Source of the DNA: a virus
Length of the DNA stretch: 22,298 nt
IMG/VR virus record: IMGVR_UViG_3300040806_001368
Coordinates: 1 to 22,298 of that record
Strand: one strand, 5' to 3'
Positions 1 to 8,300 of the stretch are shown here, in pieces. The position numbers were made by a program, and so were the translations under genes. How positions within the stretch are numbered: position 1 is the first letter of the stretch; every line of letters starts with the position of its first letter. The notes under the pieces are model-generated. The model was given only the letters and a program-made list of their open reading frames with translations, ran no database searches and was not told the DNA's origin.

Positions 1-960
1 ACAGGAACACCACCAACAGCAGAAGAACAAGCACAACTGCGAGTAGCAATGGGTGTGGGTGTAGATGGTGTGCAGTTTACTAGTATAATCGATACATTGG
101 GTGATATATCATGGTATGACTATGATAACATACCATCTGTGTATGAGGGAACTACAACCCCACTCAAACTATATATTGGAAATAAAGTAAGGACAATAAA
201 TGATAACGCATTTGATGGATTATTTAGGGTAACCAATGGATTTTCACCATTGACGCTACCCGACAGTATCGCATCCATCGGCGCATTTGCGTTCAGATTG
301 TGTGATGCATTCTATGAAGACCAGCTTAGACTACCTAGATACGTCGAAACCATAGGAGAGAGGGCATTTGAAAATTGTATCAATTTACGTTCGCAGCAGC
401 TAGTGTTACCTAGATCGATCACAGAGGTTGGTGATTATGTATTCGTTGGTTGTAATTTGGGTGGGGGGTTGACGCTACCAAATACAAATGTTTCTTATGG
501 TATAGGCGCATTTAGCGCGTGTGGCCTCACTGGTGGTTTAGTTCTTCCAGATAATATGACGATAATCCCAGACCACATGTTCCAAAACAACGCTGGGTTA
601 ACCAGTATCACACTTGGTAGTTTGACCGAAACTATTGGTAATGAGGCATTCCGAGGGTGTAACGGGATTACAGGTGAGTTGATTATACCAGATCTTGTCA
701 CATCGATTGGGGAGGCATCCTTTTCAGCTATTGACGATATTACAAAGGTAACTATTGGTAGTTCTATGTCTTATTTGGGCGAGATGGCGTTTTTCAACTG
801 CACATCCCTTTCGCGTGTTGATTGTTTCGCACAAGTTGCGCCATCGCACGGTAATATGGTATTTCTTCTTTGTAATATTGCAGAGTTCCACGTTCCTATT
901 GGCGCGACTGGGTATACTGGTGGAATTTGGGACGCAGAGAACATCATTTACGATCTATAA
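1..960 (+). CDS. Leucine-rich-repeat (BspA-type) tail adhesin, 5' end missing
   Basis: The frame is open to the left edge, so the true start lies outside the window; the ATG at 49 is internal. The first residues (TGTPPTAEEQAQLRVAMGV) are typical of phage tail-fibre stalks. The rest is a series of about 23-residue BspA-type repeats (LRR_5 family): a short beta strand such as LTLPDSIASIG followed by AFxxCxxL-like segments (AFRLC, AFENC, AFRGC, AFFNC). It ends in the usual cap (HVPIGATGYTGG, then W and a hydrophobic end). Such repeats form surface solenoids that bind host glycans or proteins, so a receptor-binding role at the fibre tip is inferred. The downstream neighbour is a tail-associated DUF4376 gene, starting 3 bases after the stop, which supports this. 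Base composition is richer in G+C than the baseplate genes, compatible with module exchange. The fold is clear; the receptor is unknown. Confidence 0.85.
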   Translation, partial: TGTPPTAEEQAQLRVAMGVGVDGVQFTSIIDTLGDISWYDYDNIPSVYEGTTTPLKLYIGNKVRTINDNAFDGLFRVTNGFSPLTLPDSIASIGAFAFRLCDAFYEDQLRLPRYVETIGERAFENCINLRSQQLVLPRSITEVGDYVFVGCNLGGGLTLPNTNVSYGIGAFSACGLTGGLVLPDNMTIIPDHMFQNNAGLTSITLGSLTETIGNEAFRGCNGITGELIIPDLVTSIGEASFSAIDDITKVTIGSSMSYLGEMAFFNCTSLSRVDCFAQVAPSHGNMVFLLCNIAEFHVPIGATGYTGGIWDAENIIYDL

Positions 961-963
961 AAT

Positions 964-1530
964 ATGAAAGACATATCAATACACTCAAAAAGTTATACTA
1001 TCGTTCAAATTGCAGATGTTGGACAGATCACGCTTATTAGTGATAACTTTCACATCGCAACCATTACTGAGGGGGAGGCATCGAAGATCACACCCACATC
1101 AAAATTTTATGATGGTGAGGTTAAGTCTTTCGAAGAAATGATGGAGATTGAATCTAAAATTCGTGATGAAGTTCTATATACTGAGAACCCAGAGATATTC
1201 CGCGCTCGTAAACGCCGCGAGATAGTAAATGCGCGTAACGCTGAATATACTTCAGTGTTAGTTACCTCTGATGGTCTACATTTCAAAACTGATCTGGAAA
1301 CGATTATCGATGTTAAGACTATTATCGAGACATTGTCATCGGATACTGATGTTTATCAATCATATAAAAATGCAGATGGTTCATATAATGATATTACAAA
1401 AGCGCAGTTTCAAACTAGTATCTCTGAAGGTATCATGCGTAAAGGGGCGGCATTTCTCAAGCAGAAAACATTGGTAGATGCCATTAATGCTGCCCAAACA
1501 AAAGAGGAACTAGACCTAATTGTTTGGTAG
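964..1530 (+). CDS. DUF4376-type tail-fibre-associated protein
   Basis: A 188-residue protein with a variable N-terminal half and a C-terminal region resembling DUF4376. The features seen are a basic helix (RARKRREIVNARN, about 80-92), the hallmark SDGLHFKTD strand (102-110), a helical stretch (about 145-175) and the terminal EELDLIVW. DUF4376 proteins are found next to tail-fibre genes and are often fused to tail-fibre assembly domains; a chaperone or small fibre-tip role is the usual guess, not proven. It starts 3 bases after the stop of the repeat-containing adhesin, so the two are probably one transcript, and the adhesin is the likely partner. No Shine-Dalgarno sequence is evident; the stop of the upstream gene and the ATG are close enough for reinitiation. 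Confidence 0.7.
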   Translation: MKDISIHSKSYTIVQIADVGQITLISDNFHIATITEGEASKITPTSKFYDGEVKSFEEMMEIESKIRDEVLYTENPEIFRARKRREIVNARNAEYTSVLVTSDGLHFKTDLETIIDVKTIIETLSSDTDVYQSYKNADGSYNDITKAQFQTSISEGIMRKGAAFLKQKTLVDAINAAQTKEELDLIVW

Positions 1531-1561
1531 TCTAGAAATTAGTATACAACTTCCCTAGCTA

Positions 1562-2032
1562 ATGTGGATATCTACTGAAATACATTATACGCCCTGCAAA
1601 GTATACAAAAAAACTTGGTATGGGAAATCTGTAAAAAATGGTTATCAGTTAACTCAATCGTTATACTATAGGTACAAGGATAATGCGATATTTGCATTAC
1701 CTATAGGCTATGTATTTGATGGTCCGTCTTATCCAAAATTTTTAGAAAAACTGGTTGGTGAACGTGATGCAGAGGCATGTATCGCAGCATCGGCTATGCA
1801 TGATACTATGAATAATATGCCGATTATGTATAGTTCGTTAAATGAAATTAAATATACTAAATTTAAAATTAAAAAGGGGGCAAAGTTGTATCGCAAGATG
1901 ATTAAACAATGGCCTAATAAAGAGGATAAACCAAACTCATTTAAACGTAGGATTCAATATATTGGTTTAATTTTATTTCAAAGACTATATTCCGTTATGT
2001 CTTCCGAAGAAAATTGGAAAAAATACACTTAA
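1562..2032 (+). CDS. DUF1353 family protein
   Basis: A 156-residue protein matching the DUF1353 pattern: a hydrophobic lead-in (LPIGY, 46-50), the signature FDGPSYP (52-58), then a helical segment with a His-Asp pair (AMHD, 78-81) and a later helix (KGAKLYRKMIK, about 104-114). Family members occur widely in tailed phages, often near tail or lysis genes; their function is not established, though the conserved Asp and His-Asp residues have led to suggestions of a hydrolase. The C-terminal 40 residues are basic. It lies 31 bases after the DUF4376 gene in the same direction. Start at the first ATG after an in-frame stop; no ribosome binding site is recognisable. No membrane segment or signal peptide is clear. 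Confidence 0.7.
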   Translation: MWISTEIHYTPCKVYKKTWYGKSVKNGYQLTQSLYYRYKDNAIFALPIGYVFDGPSYPKFLEKLVGERDAEACIAASAMHDTMNNMPIMYSSLNEIKYTKFKIKKGAKLYRKMIKQWPNKEDKPNSFKRRIQYIGLILFQRLYSVMSSEENWKKYT

Positions 2033-2034
2033 AT

Positions 2035-2042
2035 TATAAATA
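2035..2042 (+). promoter_or_regulatory. T4-type late promoter octamer (exact)
   Basis: Exact TATAAATA followed by ATTAAAAAG. Unlike most copies here it lies 23 bases before the next ATG (2066), and an AGGA Shine-Dalgarno-like run (2058-2061) sits 4 bases before that ATG. This transcript would therefore have a short ordinary leader. Confidence 0.75.
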
Positions 2043-2065
2043 ATTAAAAAGAATATTAGGATAAT

Positions 2066-2260
2066 ATGTTTAAAAAAATAAAAAAATTTCTAGGTATTAC
2101 CACAGTTGAGTGGGTCGATAATACACATATTAATTACCCTCATCTTGAATCAAAGGAATATCTATTAGTGTATTCTTCGGATGAGGGGTCGTTGCTCTTT
2201 TCACCGTCACAGGTTAAGCGAGCAAAGAAAAGGGCAGAAACCCAAAAGGAAGATTCATAA
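2066..2260 (+). CDS. Small basic protein of unknown function
   Basis: A 64-residue protein I do not recognise. It opens with a lysine-rich helix (MFKKIKKFLG) and ends in a charged segment (SQVKRAKKRAETQKEDS), with a beta-like middle (EYLLVYSS). The start is supported by a late-promoter octamer 23 bases upstream and by an AGGA run with 4-base spacing, one of the few plausible ribosome binding sites in the window. It is followed after 9 bases by another small gene. The amphipathic, basic N-terminus would suit association with membrane or nucleic acid, but nothing specific can be claimed. Confidence 0.6.
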   Translation: MFKKIKKFLGITTVEWVDNTHINYPHLESKEYLLVYSSDEGSLLFSPSQVKRAKKRAETQKEDS

Positions 2261-2269
2261 ATCTTCATA

Positions 2270-2449
2270 ATGAAAGAGGATTTTTCAGACTCAAGCTTGT
2301 TTAAAAAACTTTCTTCTGAGTGCGAGGAAATCCAGAAACTAAAATGGATAGAGTCTGAAAAAGAAAGGCGCGACATTGGATATAGTCGCGCCTTATTAAT
2401 TTGGGTTAAAAACCACCATGCTAAATGGTGGGATGAATATATGGATTAA
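2270..2449 (+). CDS. 59-residue conserved small protein (KWIESEK type)
   Basis: Short open frame starting with ATG at 2270 and ending TAA at 2447-2449. The core KWIESEKERRDIGYSRAL (25-42) followed by a W-V-x-x-H-H-x-x-W-W segment resembles a small helical family I have seen in phage and bacterial genomes: Trp-Ile-Glu-Ser-Glu, Asp-Ile-Gly, Ala, then Trp and His-x3-Trp. Function is unknown to me. Its stop overlaps the stop of the convergent minus-strand gene through a shared TTAA. Two hairpins lie inside its coding sequence and appear to be terminators for the opposing gene, so its codons carry a second layer of information. Family resemblance is recalled, not searched. Confidence 0.65.
   Translation: MKEDFSDSSLFKKLSSECEEIQKLKWIESEKERRDIGYSRALLIWVKNHHAKWWDEYMD
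2358..2392 (-). terminator. Intrinsic terminator, distal, for the minus-strand gene
   Basis: A perfect GC-rich stem, GGCGCGAC (2367-2374) with GTCGCGCC (2385-2392) around a 10-base loop; two flanking A-T pairs extend it to 10 bp. Read on the minus strand the stem is followed at once by TTTCTTTTT (2366-2358), the classic rho-independent layout. It lies about 55 bases past the stop of the minus-strand gene, inside the plus-strand 59-codon gene. On the plus strand the stem is followed by TTATTAATTT, so weaker bidirectional activity is possible. Confidence 0.75.
2408..2431 (-). terminator. Intrinsic terminator, proximal, for the minus-strand gene
   Basis: A perfect 7-bp stem, CCACCAT (2413-2419) with ATGGTGG (2425-2431) and a 5-base loop. 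On the minus strand it is followed directly by TTTTT (2412-2408). It sits 14 bases past the minus-strand stop, upstream of the stronger hairpin at 2358-2392, making a tandem pair. The stem is moderate (four G-C pairs), so confidence is lower. Confidence 0.55.
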
Positions 2450-2970
2450 CTAGGTAATCCTCCACCATGATCTTTCCATGATGCATGTGTTTGTGAAGTT
2501 GGGTCAGATAATGTTTTATCAATCTTAGGTTCTTCACCTTTGTAATTTTGTTTCCTCTCCTTTTCTTGTTGGTTTTTGGACAGAGGGGGTAGATTGACTC
2601 CGTTATTAACACCAACTAAAGCATTCATAGGAACAGTTACGATATTTTTATAAAGCCCCAATGCATATTGTTCCCCAACTGTGACAACATATTCTGTTTC
2701 CATAGCTGGGTTATTTTCTTGAGAACCATGTGAACCATATGCCATAGGTTTTTTACCAGAAATAGATGTTGCAATAAGAATATTATCAGTTTGATCAATC
2801 ATCTCTTTGATACGTTGACCTGTACTAGTGTTAGCGATATCTGGTAGCTTTTTAGCCCAATCCTTAGCAAATTCTACTTGATCACCTTGATGGATTGGTA
2901 AATGTTCTTGTGCAATTACACCCTCAAGGAACATTTTAGAATATTTTTTAAATTTTTTATTAAATTTCAT
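2446..2970 (-). CDS. Unknown protein, minus strand, likely virion-associated
   Basis: A 174-residue protein I do not recognise. The N-terminus is very basic (MKFNKKFKKYSKMF); the middle has a beta-rich core (about 70-125) with segments DNILIATSI and YVVTVGEQYALGLY; the last 45 residues are polar, Lys/Gln/Pro-rich and probably disordered, ending GGGLPS. There is no membrane segment. It is a one-gene transcription unit on the opposite strand to its neighbours: a late octamer lies 18 bases upstream of its ATG and two hairpin-plus-T-run terminators lie just past its stop. The late promoter and its position beside baseplate genes suggest a virion or assembly role; this is inference only. Confidence 0.65.
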   Translation of the reverse strand: MKFNKKFKKYSKMFLEGVIAQEHLPIHQGDQVEFAKDWAKKLPDIANTSTGQRIKEMIDQTDNILIATSISGKKPMAYGSHGSQENNPAMETEYVVTVGEQYALGLYKNIVTVPMNALVGVNNGVNLPPLSKNQQEKERKQNYKGEEPKIDKTLSDPTSQTHASWKDHGGGLPS

Positions 2971-2988
2971 ATTAAATATAGTTTTAAT

Positions 2989-2996
2989 TATTTATA
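2989..2996 (-). promoter_or_regulatory. T4-type late promoter octamer, minus strand
   Basis: Exact TATAAATA on the minus strand, followed by ATTAAAAC, 18 bases before the ATG at 2970. It stands back to back with the octamer at 3029-3036, forming a divergent pair with 32 bases between them. Confidence 0.8.
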
Positions 2997-3028
2997 AAAT
3001 TGGAATGTTTTTTCAAATCAATTTTTGT

Positions 3029-3036
3029 TATAAATA
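3029..3036 (+). promoter_or_regulatory. T4-type late promoter octamer before gp25 gene
   Basis: Exact TATAAATA followed by ATTAAA and the ATG of the gp25 gene at 3043: a 6-base spacer. With the T4 late start position (about six bases past the octamer) the mRNA would begin at or within one base of the start codon. Confidence 0.85.
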
Positions 3037-3042
3037 ATTAAA

Positions 3043-3510
3043 ATGGCAATTTCTATTCAATTTGAAAAAAATTTTAAAACAGATTACACCTATTCTGACC
3101 TTTCTTTGGATATGGAAAATGAATATACTCCGTATGGTGAATCTAATTTAACAAGAGGTGGTGGTAATGGTGACATCAAAACAGATTTTGATGAACATGC
3201 TATTGCGAATTCATTGCGAAACCTTTTTTCAACACGACCAAAACAAAGGCTACTCGACCCAGAATATGGGTTGGATTTATCTCAATTTTTGTTTGAAAAT
3301 GCAAATGAATATACCGCTAGATTAATTGGTCGTAAAATCGAACAAGGTATTCGCAAATATGAATCAAGGGTAACACTTAAATTTGTTGAAGTTGTTGTTG
3401 ATGAAGAATACAATAGTTATGATATATCATTAAACCTAACTATACCATCACTCAATAAGGATGTTGTTTATCGTAGCATTTTTACTGAGAATGGGTTCAC
3501 AAATATTTGA
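3043..3510 (+). CDS. gp25: Baseplate wedge protein, gp25 family
   Basis: A 155-residue protein of the GPW/gp25 family. In contractile tails gp25 joins the baseplate wedge and helps nucleate the sheath. The family core is visible: DIKTDFDEHAIANSLRNLFS (44-63), the turn RPKQRLLDPEYGLDL (65-79), QFLFENAN (81-88), and the helix ARLIGRKIEQGIRKYE (92-107) before the final beta strands. The T4 Glu-Pro-Arg turn corresponds to STRPKQR here. The N-terminal 40 residues are a variable arm with a Gly-rich turn. It starts 6 bases after an exact late octamer, with no Shine-Dalgarno sequence. The gp6 gene follows after 30 bases, the order expected of T4- and P2-type baseplate operons. Family assignment is secure. 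Confidence 0.92.
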   Translation: MAISIQFEKNFKTDYTYSDLSLDMENEYTPYGESNLTRGGGNGDIKTDFDEHAIANSLRNLFSTRPKQRLLDPEYGLDLSQFLFENANEYTARLIGRKIEQGIRKYESRVTLKFVEVVVDEEYNSYDISLNLTIPSLNKDVVYRSIFTENGFTNI

Positions 3511-3526
3511 TAAATCAAAAATATTT

Positions 3527-3534
3527 AATAAATA
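3527..3534 (+). promoter_or_regulatory. Late promoter octamer before gp6 gene (7/8 match)
   Basis: AATAAATA followed by ATTGAA and ATG at 3541. It differs from the consensus at the first base only and keeps the 6-base spacer of its neighbours, so it is probably a working but perhaps weaker copy. Confidence 0.65.
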
Positions 3535-3540
3535 ATTGAA

Positions 3541-5310
3541 ATGGCAGAAAACTACATAAACTACAATTTACCAACAGATGCGTATCTAAACTTTGATGCT
3601 GAATCATTTAAATCTTATATGATTCAGAAACTATCTGATAATGAATGGTTTACAGATCAAAAATTCGTTGGTAGCAACTTAAATAATCTACTAGATATAT
3701 TAGCATATGCTAATAATACTCTTTTATTCTATTTAAACCAAACATCTAAAGAGTCTATGTTTTCGGAGGCAGAGTTTTACGAAAACGTTAACAGGATTGT
3801 TAAGTTGATTGCATATAAACCAAGAGGGGTTGTAACTGCTACATTGGGATTTACCGCTACATCTACACTCGCAAAAGGTGTATATAGTATCCCAAGATAT
3901 TCATTCTTTAATATTGATGGTATAAGCTATTCTTTAGTTAAAGATGGAACATTCGTTAAAACCACAGATACCCAAGAAACTCTCACGGAGTTTTCTAACT
4001 CATATATTTTATACAATGGTAAGTATGAGAGATTAGGTGACTATACATCTGTTGGCGATGCATCAGAGATTATCACTCTTTCAGCAAGTGATAAATACAT
4101 TGATTCAAATACAATCGACGTATATGTTCAAAGAAATGGGGTGTGGTCAGAATGGAAACAAGTTGAGGATTTATACTTTTCAGATTATGATGAAACTAAT
4201 TTTTCTGTTCGTTTAAATGAAAATTCAGATTATGATATTATTTTTGGTGATGGTATTAATGGTTCAGCATTACAACGTGGGGATATCGTAAGTGTATTTT
4301 ATTTAAATAGCCAAGGCGAAGAAGGTGAAGTTACACAAGATTTCCTTAGTGGTCAAATGACTATATTTAGCACACCTAGAATAAATCAAATTTTATCAGA
4401 TATTAATGATATCAACTATATATCAACATCAGATGTTTCTAATATTTCGTTCTCAAATAATTTACCATCGACTAAATCATCAGTTAAAGAAAGTGTTGAT
4501 AATATTAAATCGAATGCGTCCATTTTCTATCAAAGCCAAAATCGTTTAATTAGTAAAAATGACTTTACATCGTTTGTTAAAAATAACTATAGTGGTATAA
4601 TCAGTTCAGTTAAGGTTATAAATAATCGAGATTTTCTTGAAAACCATATTGGATATTTATCACAAATTGGTGTAGCGTATCCATTTGAAGATGGTCGTAT
4701 TTTAACAAATCAATATTTCTTTTCAACTCCATGTAATTTTAATAACGTTTATATATATGTTGTCCCAAGAGTTGAGCAGAAATTTTCTACATTAAGACGA
4801 ATTAATTATATCAATCCTGCTCAAAAACAAACTATTATCGATGCGATGGAAGATAAGAAGGAAATATCTCTTGACATTATAATTCAAGACCCAGTTTATA
4901 TGGGGGTTGATATCGGCATCACTGGTATTGGGGATACTGTATCGTTAGGTGATATATCGGAAACAACGCTAGAAGTTACAACAAGTTCATCTAATATTGA
5001 TATTAAAAATATTAAAACACAAATTGTAAATATTTTTAAAAATTACTTTCTCCCTTCAAATTTTGAACTTGGACAAACAATAAATCTTCAAGAATTAAAC
5101 AATAAAATATTAAATATAAATGGTGTTTCGTCTATATCAACAAAAAATGGGGATAGAGTTTCTAATGGGTTGAATCTTTATATTTGGGATGTTGTGTATG
5201 ATACAAATTATACCAGTACATCACAAAATTATAATTTAGAAGATTTTCAATATGCATTCTTCTATGATTTAGATAATCTTTCTGAAAAAATTAATGTAAC
5301 AAATGGATAA
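3541..5310 (+). CDS. gp6: Baseplate wedge protein, gp6 family
   Basis: A 589-residue protein of the gp6/J-type baseplate wedge family; in T4 gp6 dimers with gp7 form the core of each wedge. The N-terminus carries the typical signature: a helix around DAESFKSYMIQKLSDNEWFTD (20-40), then GSNLNNLLDILAYANNTLLFYLNQTSKESMF (44-74) and the segment NRIVKLIAYKPRG (84-96). The middle has IIFGDGINGSALQRGDIVSVFYL (about 233-255), the usual FGDG-x-x-G turn of this family. Length is close to that of the T4 protein (about 660 residues). Its stop overlaps the start of the 1624-residue gene by 8 bases, so the two products are probably made together. Assignment rests on motifs plus the position directly after gp25. 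Confidence 0.88.
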   Translation: MAENYINYNLPTDAYLNFDAESFKSYMIQKLSDNEWFTDQKFVGSNLNNLLDILAYANNTLLFYLNQTSKESMFSEAEFYENVNRIVKLIAYKPRGVVTATLGFTATSTLAKGVYSIPRYSFFNIDGISYSLVKDGTFVKTTDTQETLTEFSNSYILYNGKYERLGDYTSVGDASEIITLSASDKYIDSNTIDVYVQRNGVWSEWKQVEDLYFSDYDETNFSVRLNENSDYDIIFGDGINGSALQRGDIVSVFYLNSQGEEGEVTQDFLSGQMTIFSTPRINQILSDINDINYISTSDVSNISFSNNLPSTKSSVKESVDNIKSNASIFYQSQNRLISKNDFTSFVKNNYSGIISSVKVINNRDFLENHIGYLSQIGVAYPFEDGRILTNQYFFSTPCNFNNVYIYVVPRVEQKFSTLRRINYINPAQKQTIIDAMEDKKEISLDIIIQDPVYMGVDIGITGIGDTVSLGDISETTLEVTTSSSNIDIKNIKTQIVNIFKNYFLPSNFELGQTINLQELNNKILNINGVSSISTKNGDRVSNGLNLYIWDVVYDTNYTSTSQNYNLEDFQYAFFYDLDNLSEKINVTNG

Positions 5311-8300
5311 GCCAACCTTTCAAATATTATCAGATACTGAGTTATATTCTAATCAATTAACTCCACTACGGGTATCATCGATACCATCCGATGAATATAG
5401 TTCGAACTACTATATATGGGATTTTGGTGATGGTAATCGATCAATTGGTCAAACTGTTGAACATGTTTATGAAACCGTTGGTGATTTTGATATAACATTA
5501 ACACAATACCTTCCAAGTGGTGAACCTGTTAAATCGGAACCACAAACAGTAACTGTTAGAAATTTAATCCCAAATCTTATGGAATGGGATAGTGGTTCTT
5601 ATAGTGGGGGATCAATAACCGCATCTGTTAAAAATGATACAGCATTTATTGCCAATGTTTATAACAGTTGGCAACAATATTGTGAAGACTCATTTCTACA
5701 TTTATACGCTGAAAATTCAAAGAGCATCCCTTTTGATATTACAGATAAAAGAATACATTTAAAACCAAATTGGAGATTTTTAGATACTGATGACAATGTG
5801 ATCGAAACTGTTACATTATCCCAAGATAAAATATATGCTCAAAAAATAAATGGAGAAATTTATCTAGATACAAACGAATCTAGTGACAGTGTATTTGTTG
5901 GGGTTAGTTCACAAGCGAAATTCTTTTTTGTTGATGACACGCCATCTGGTATTTCTCCAGATGAAGATTATTTACCGTCAACTATCATTGTAACGCAAAA
6001 TTTATCTGGTGTTTATGGGGATGAAAAATTTAAAAAAGAAGATTATTTACAATACCCATCATTGATAAATTCGGTGTTTGTTGATAATATTGTTCCAGAA
6101 AAATTATCCATAACATCAAATGGTGTATTCGATATTTCTAATATTAAATTCATTAATACACAAATACCTTACAATATTAGATTAGTAGATTCAAATAATA
6201 ATTTCATTAAAACCGATCCTATTGAATCTGATGTAATAAGTTCACATGAAATTAATATAGGGTTTATAGGGGATGTTTCTAAAGAGAGTTTACCATCATT
6301 TGAAGGTAATACATTAGAAAGATTTGTCCCAGATTTCAGTAATCTCGGTGGGTTTTTTGAATCTTATTTTATAGTTACACAACCAACAACAGAAGCCGTC
6401 ACTCTAACAGCATCAACATCTATCGATTACTCACTTAATAAGATATTGACGAGGTATGGTATATTCTCTGATGAAAACTCAAATAAAATTTATAGAACAT
6501 CATTTATTGATGGGTTTGATAAAAGCTATATAAGAAAAGATTCCGATGTAATAGGTAATGAATACGATGGGGTTACTTCAAATAAATTTGGTGCATTGAT
6601 CGATACAAATTATAATGCTGTATTTTTAGATTCAGATGATTCACGAATTGAAATATATGATACTTCATTTGAATTGATTAGCTCAATTGAATTATCGAGT
6701 TATGATGAATTTATTTTATCTTCAGATGGTTTAACGTCATATCGGGGGGTGTCATCTCCTGCTCAAATACAAATGGATAAAGTTGGCGATTATTTTATAA
6801 CCCTTCACGATACTGCTGATTTATTATACGTTACTGGTGATGAGGTCAAAAAAATAGATTTATACCCGCAAATAAGCGGGGAGTTTGTTACATTAAGTGG
6901 TTCACCTATTATATATAATGGTGGTATAGAATTGTCGAGTTATGTCTATATTGATAATGAAGATGGATTTGTCTATCAACCAGCAGCATTGGATATTTTA
7001 AGTGACAATAAAACGATATATATAGCATATACAGGTGGTGGATATAATTTTGTTCAAAAATATGTGTTGGATAGATCAACTGATCCATATACGTTATCAT
7101 CTATCGGGACGATTGGTTTATCAAGTGATGTTCCTGTTGATATGTTATCTAATAGAAGTGGGGATTCGTTGTATATTTTAGCTACAAATTATTATAGTGG
7201 GGAGAGCTATATTAAAAAATATTCAACAATTGATAATTCATCAAGCAGTAATGCTATAGGGTATGACGCTGAATTTATAACCATTGATACAAATCAAAAT
7301 GTTTGGTCTATCGTTAAAAAACACGATGTTGGGACAGATTATAATAGACTTGTAGAAATAGATTCTACAAGTAATGAGGTGATCGTACATCCATATGAAA
7401 AAGAAATTGAAAATGAAAATTATACATCAATATCCCCAGAATTATCAACATCGTGGATAGTTATTACATATTATTGGGAACAAACCAGTGGTGATGATTT
7501 GGATACTAGAACTTCCATAATACAGGATGGTGAGTTTTGGAGTGGGGTTGAGGTTGGATACGATAGGGATACATATGTTGGTAACAGTGCAACTGATTAT
7601 GTTATGCTGTGGGGTGGGGATAATACAGCATCTGGATATGAGAGCGTTGTTGTCGATGTTGCCAATTTAAAGGAAAATGGGGGTTCCGATTATATGTCCA
7701 TTCGTTTAGCGGCACATTGGTTTGGTTCAATGGGAAACGGGGCTGTGACAATTGGTGTAAAAACATATAGTGGGGGAACTATAAATATATCAAACAACAC
7801 AATAACCGTAGTTGGGGGAACGTTATTAAATACGTATTTATCTGATGTTGTAACTATTACAGAAACCAACGATTCATTAGAATCGGGTCAATTTATTGGA
7901 GAAGTTCCCATAGAGTTAGTTACGGGGGGGATAGGCGGCTCAGTTGTACATGGGTATAAAAATATAGGTGGCATAACGGGTGACTCATATGGACATGTGT
8001 GGGTTTTAAATAGCGATGATGATGTTGTTGATATTATTGATGTAGACGATACCAATAATACCACAAAAATCACAATAAATGAAGATATCGACAATGAAAA
8101 AAATAAATATGTCGCATATGGTGATTGGAATGGGTTTAGGTGGTTTAATAAATTCGGATTCGACGGAACAATTATTACATATGATTTGAGTGGGCAATCA
8201 GCGCCATTTAATATTTACCCACAAGATAAATATAATATCCAGAAAATAAATGAAGATTTTGATGCTACTGAAACATTGAAATCATACAGGACAACTGATT

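Noticed and set aside
955-966. TATAAAATATG before the DUF4376 gene
   Set aside because: Only resembles the late octamer (two mismatches) and overlaps the previous stop; too weak to call.
4617-4624. TATAAATA inside the gp6 gene
   Set aside because: No start codon or gene follows at the usual spacing; chance occurrence in AT-rich sequence is likely. The same applies to the copy at 20853-20860.
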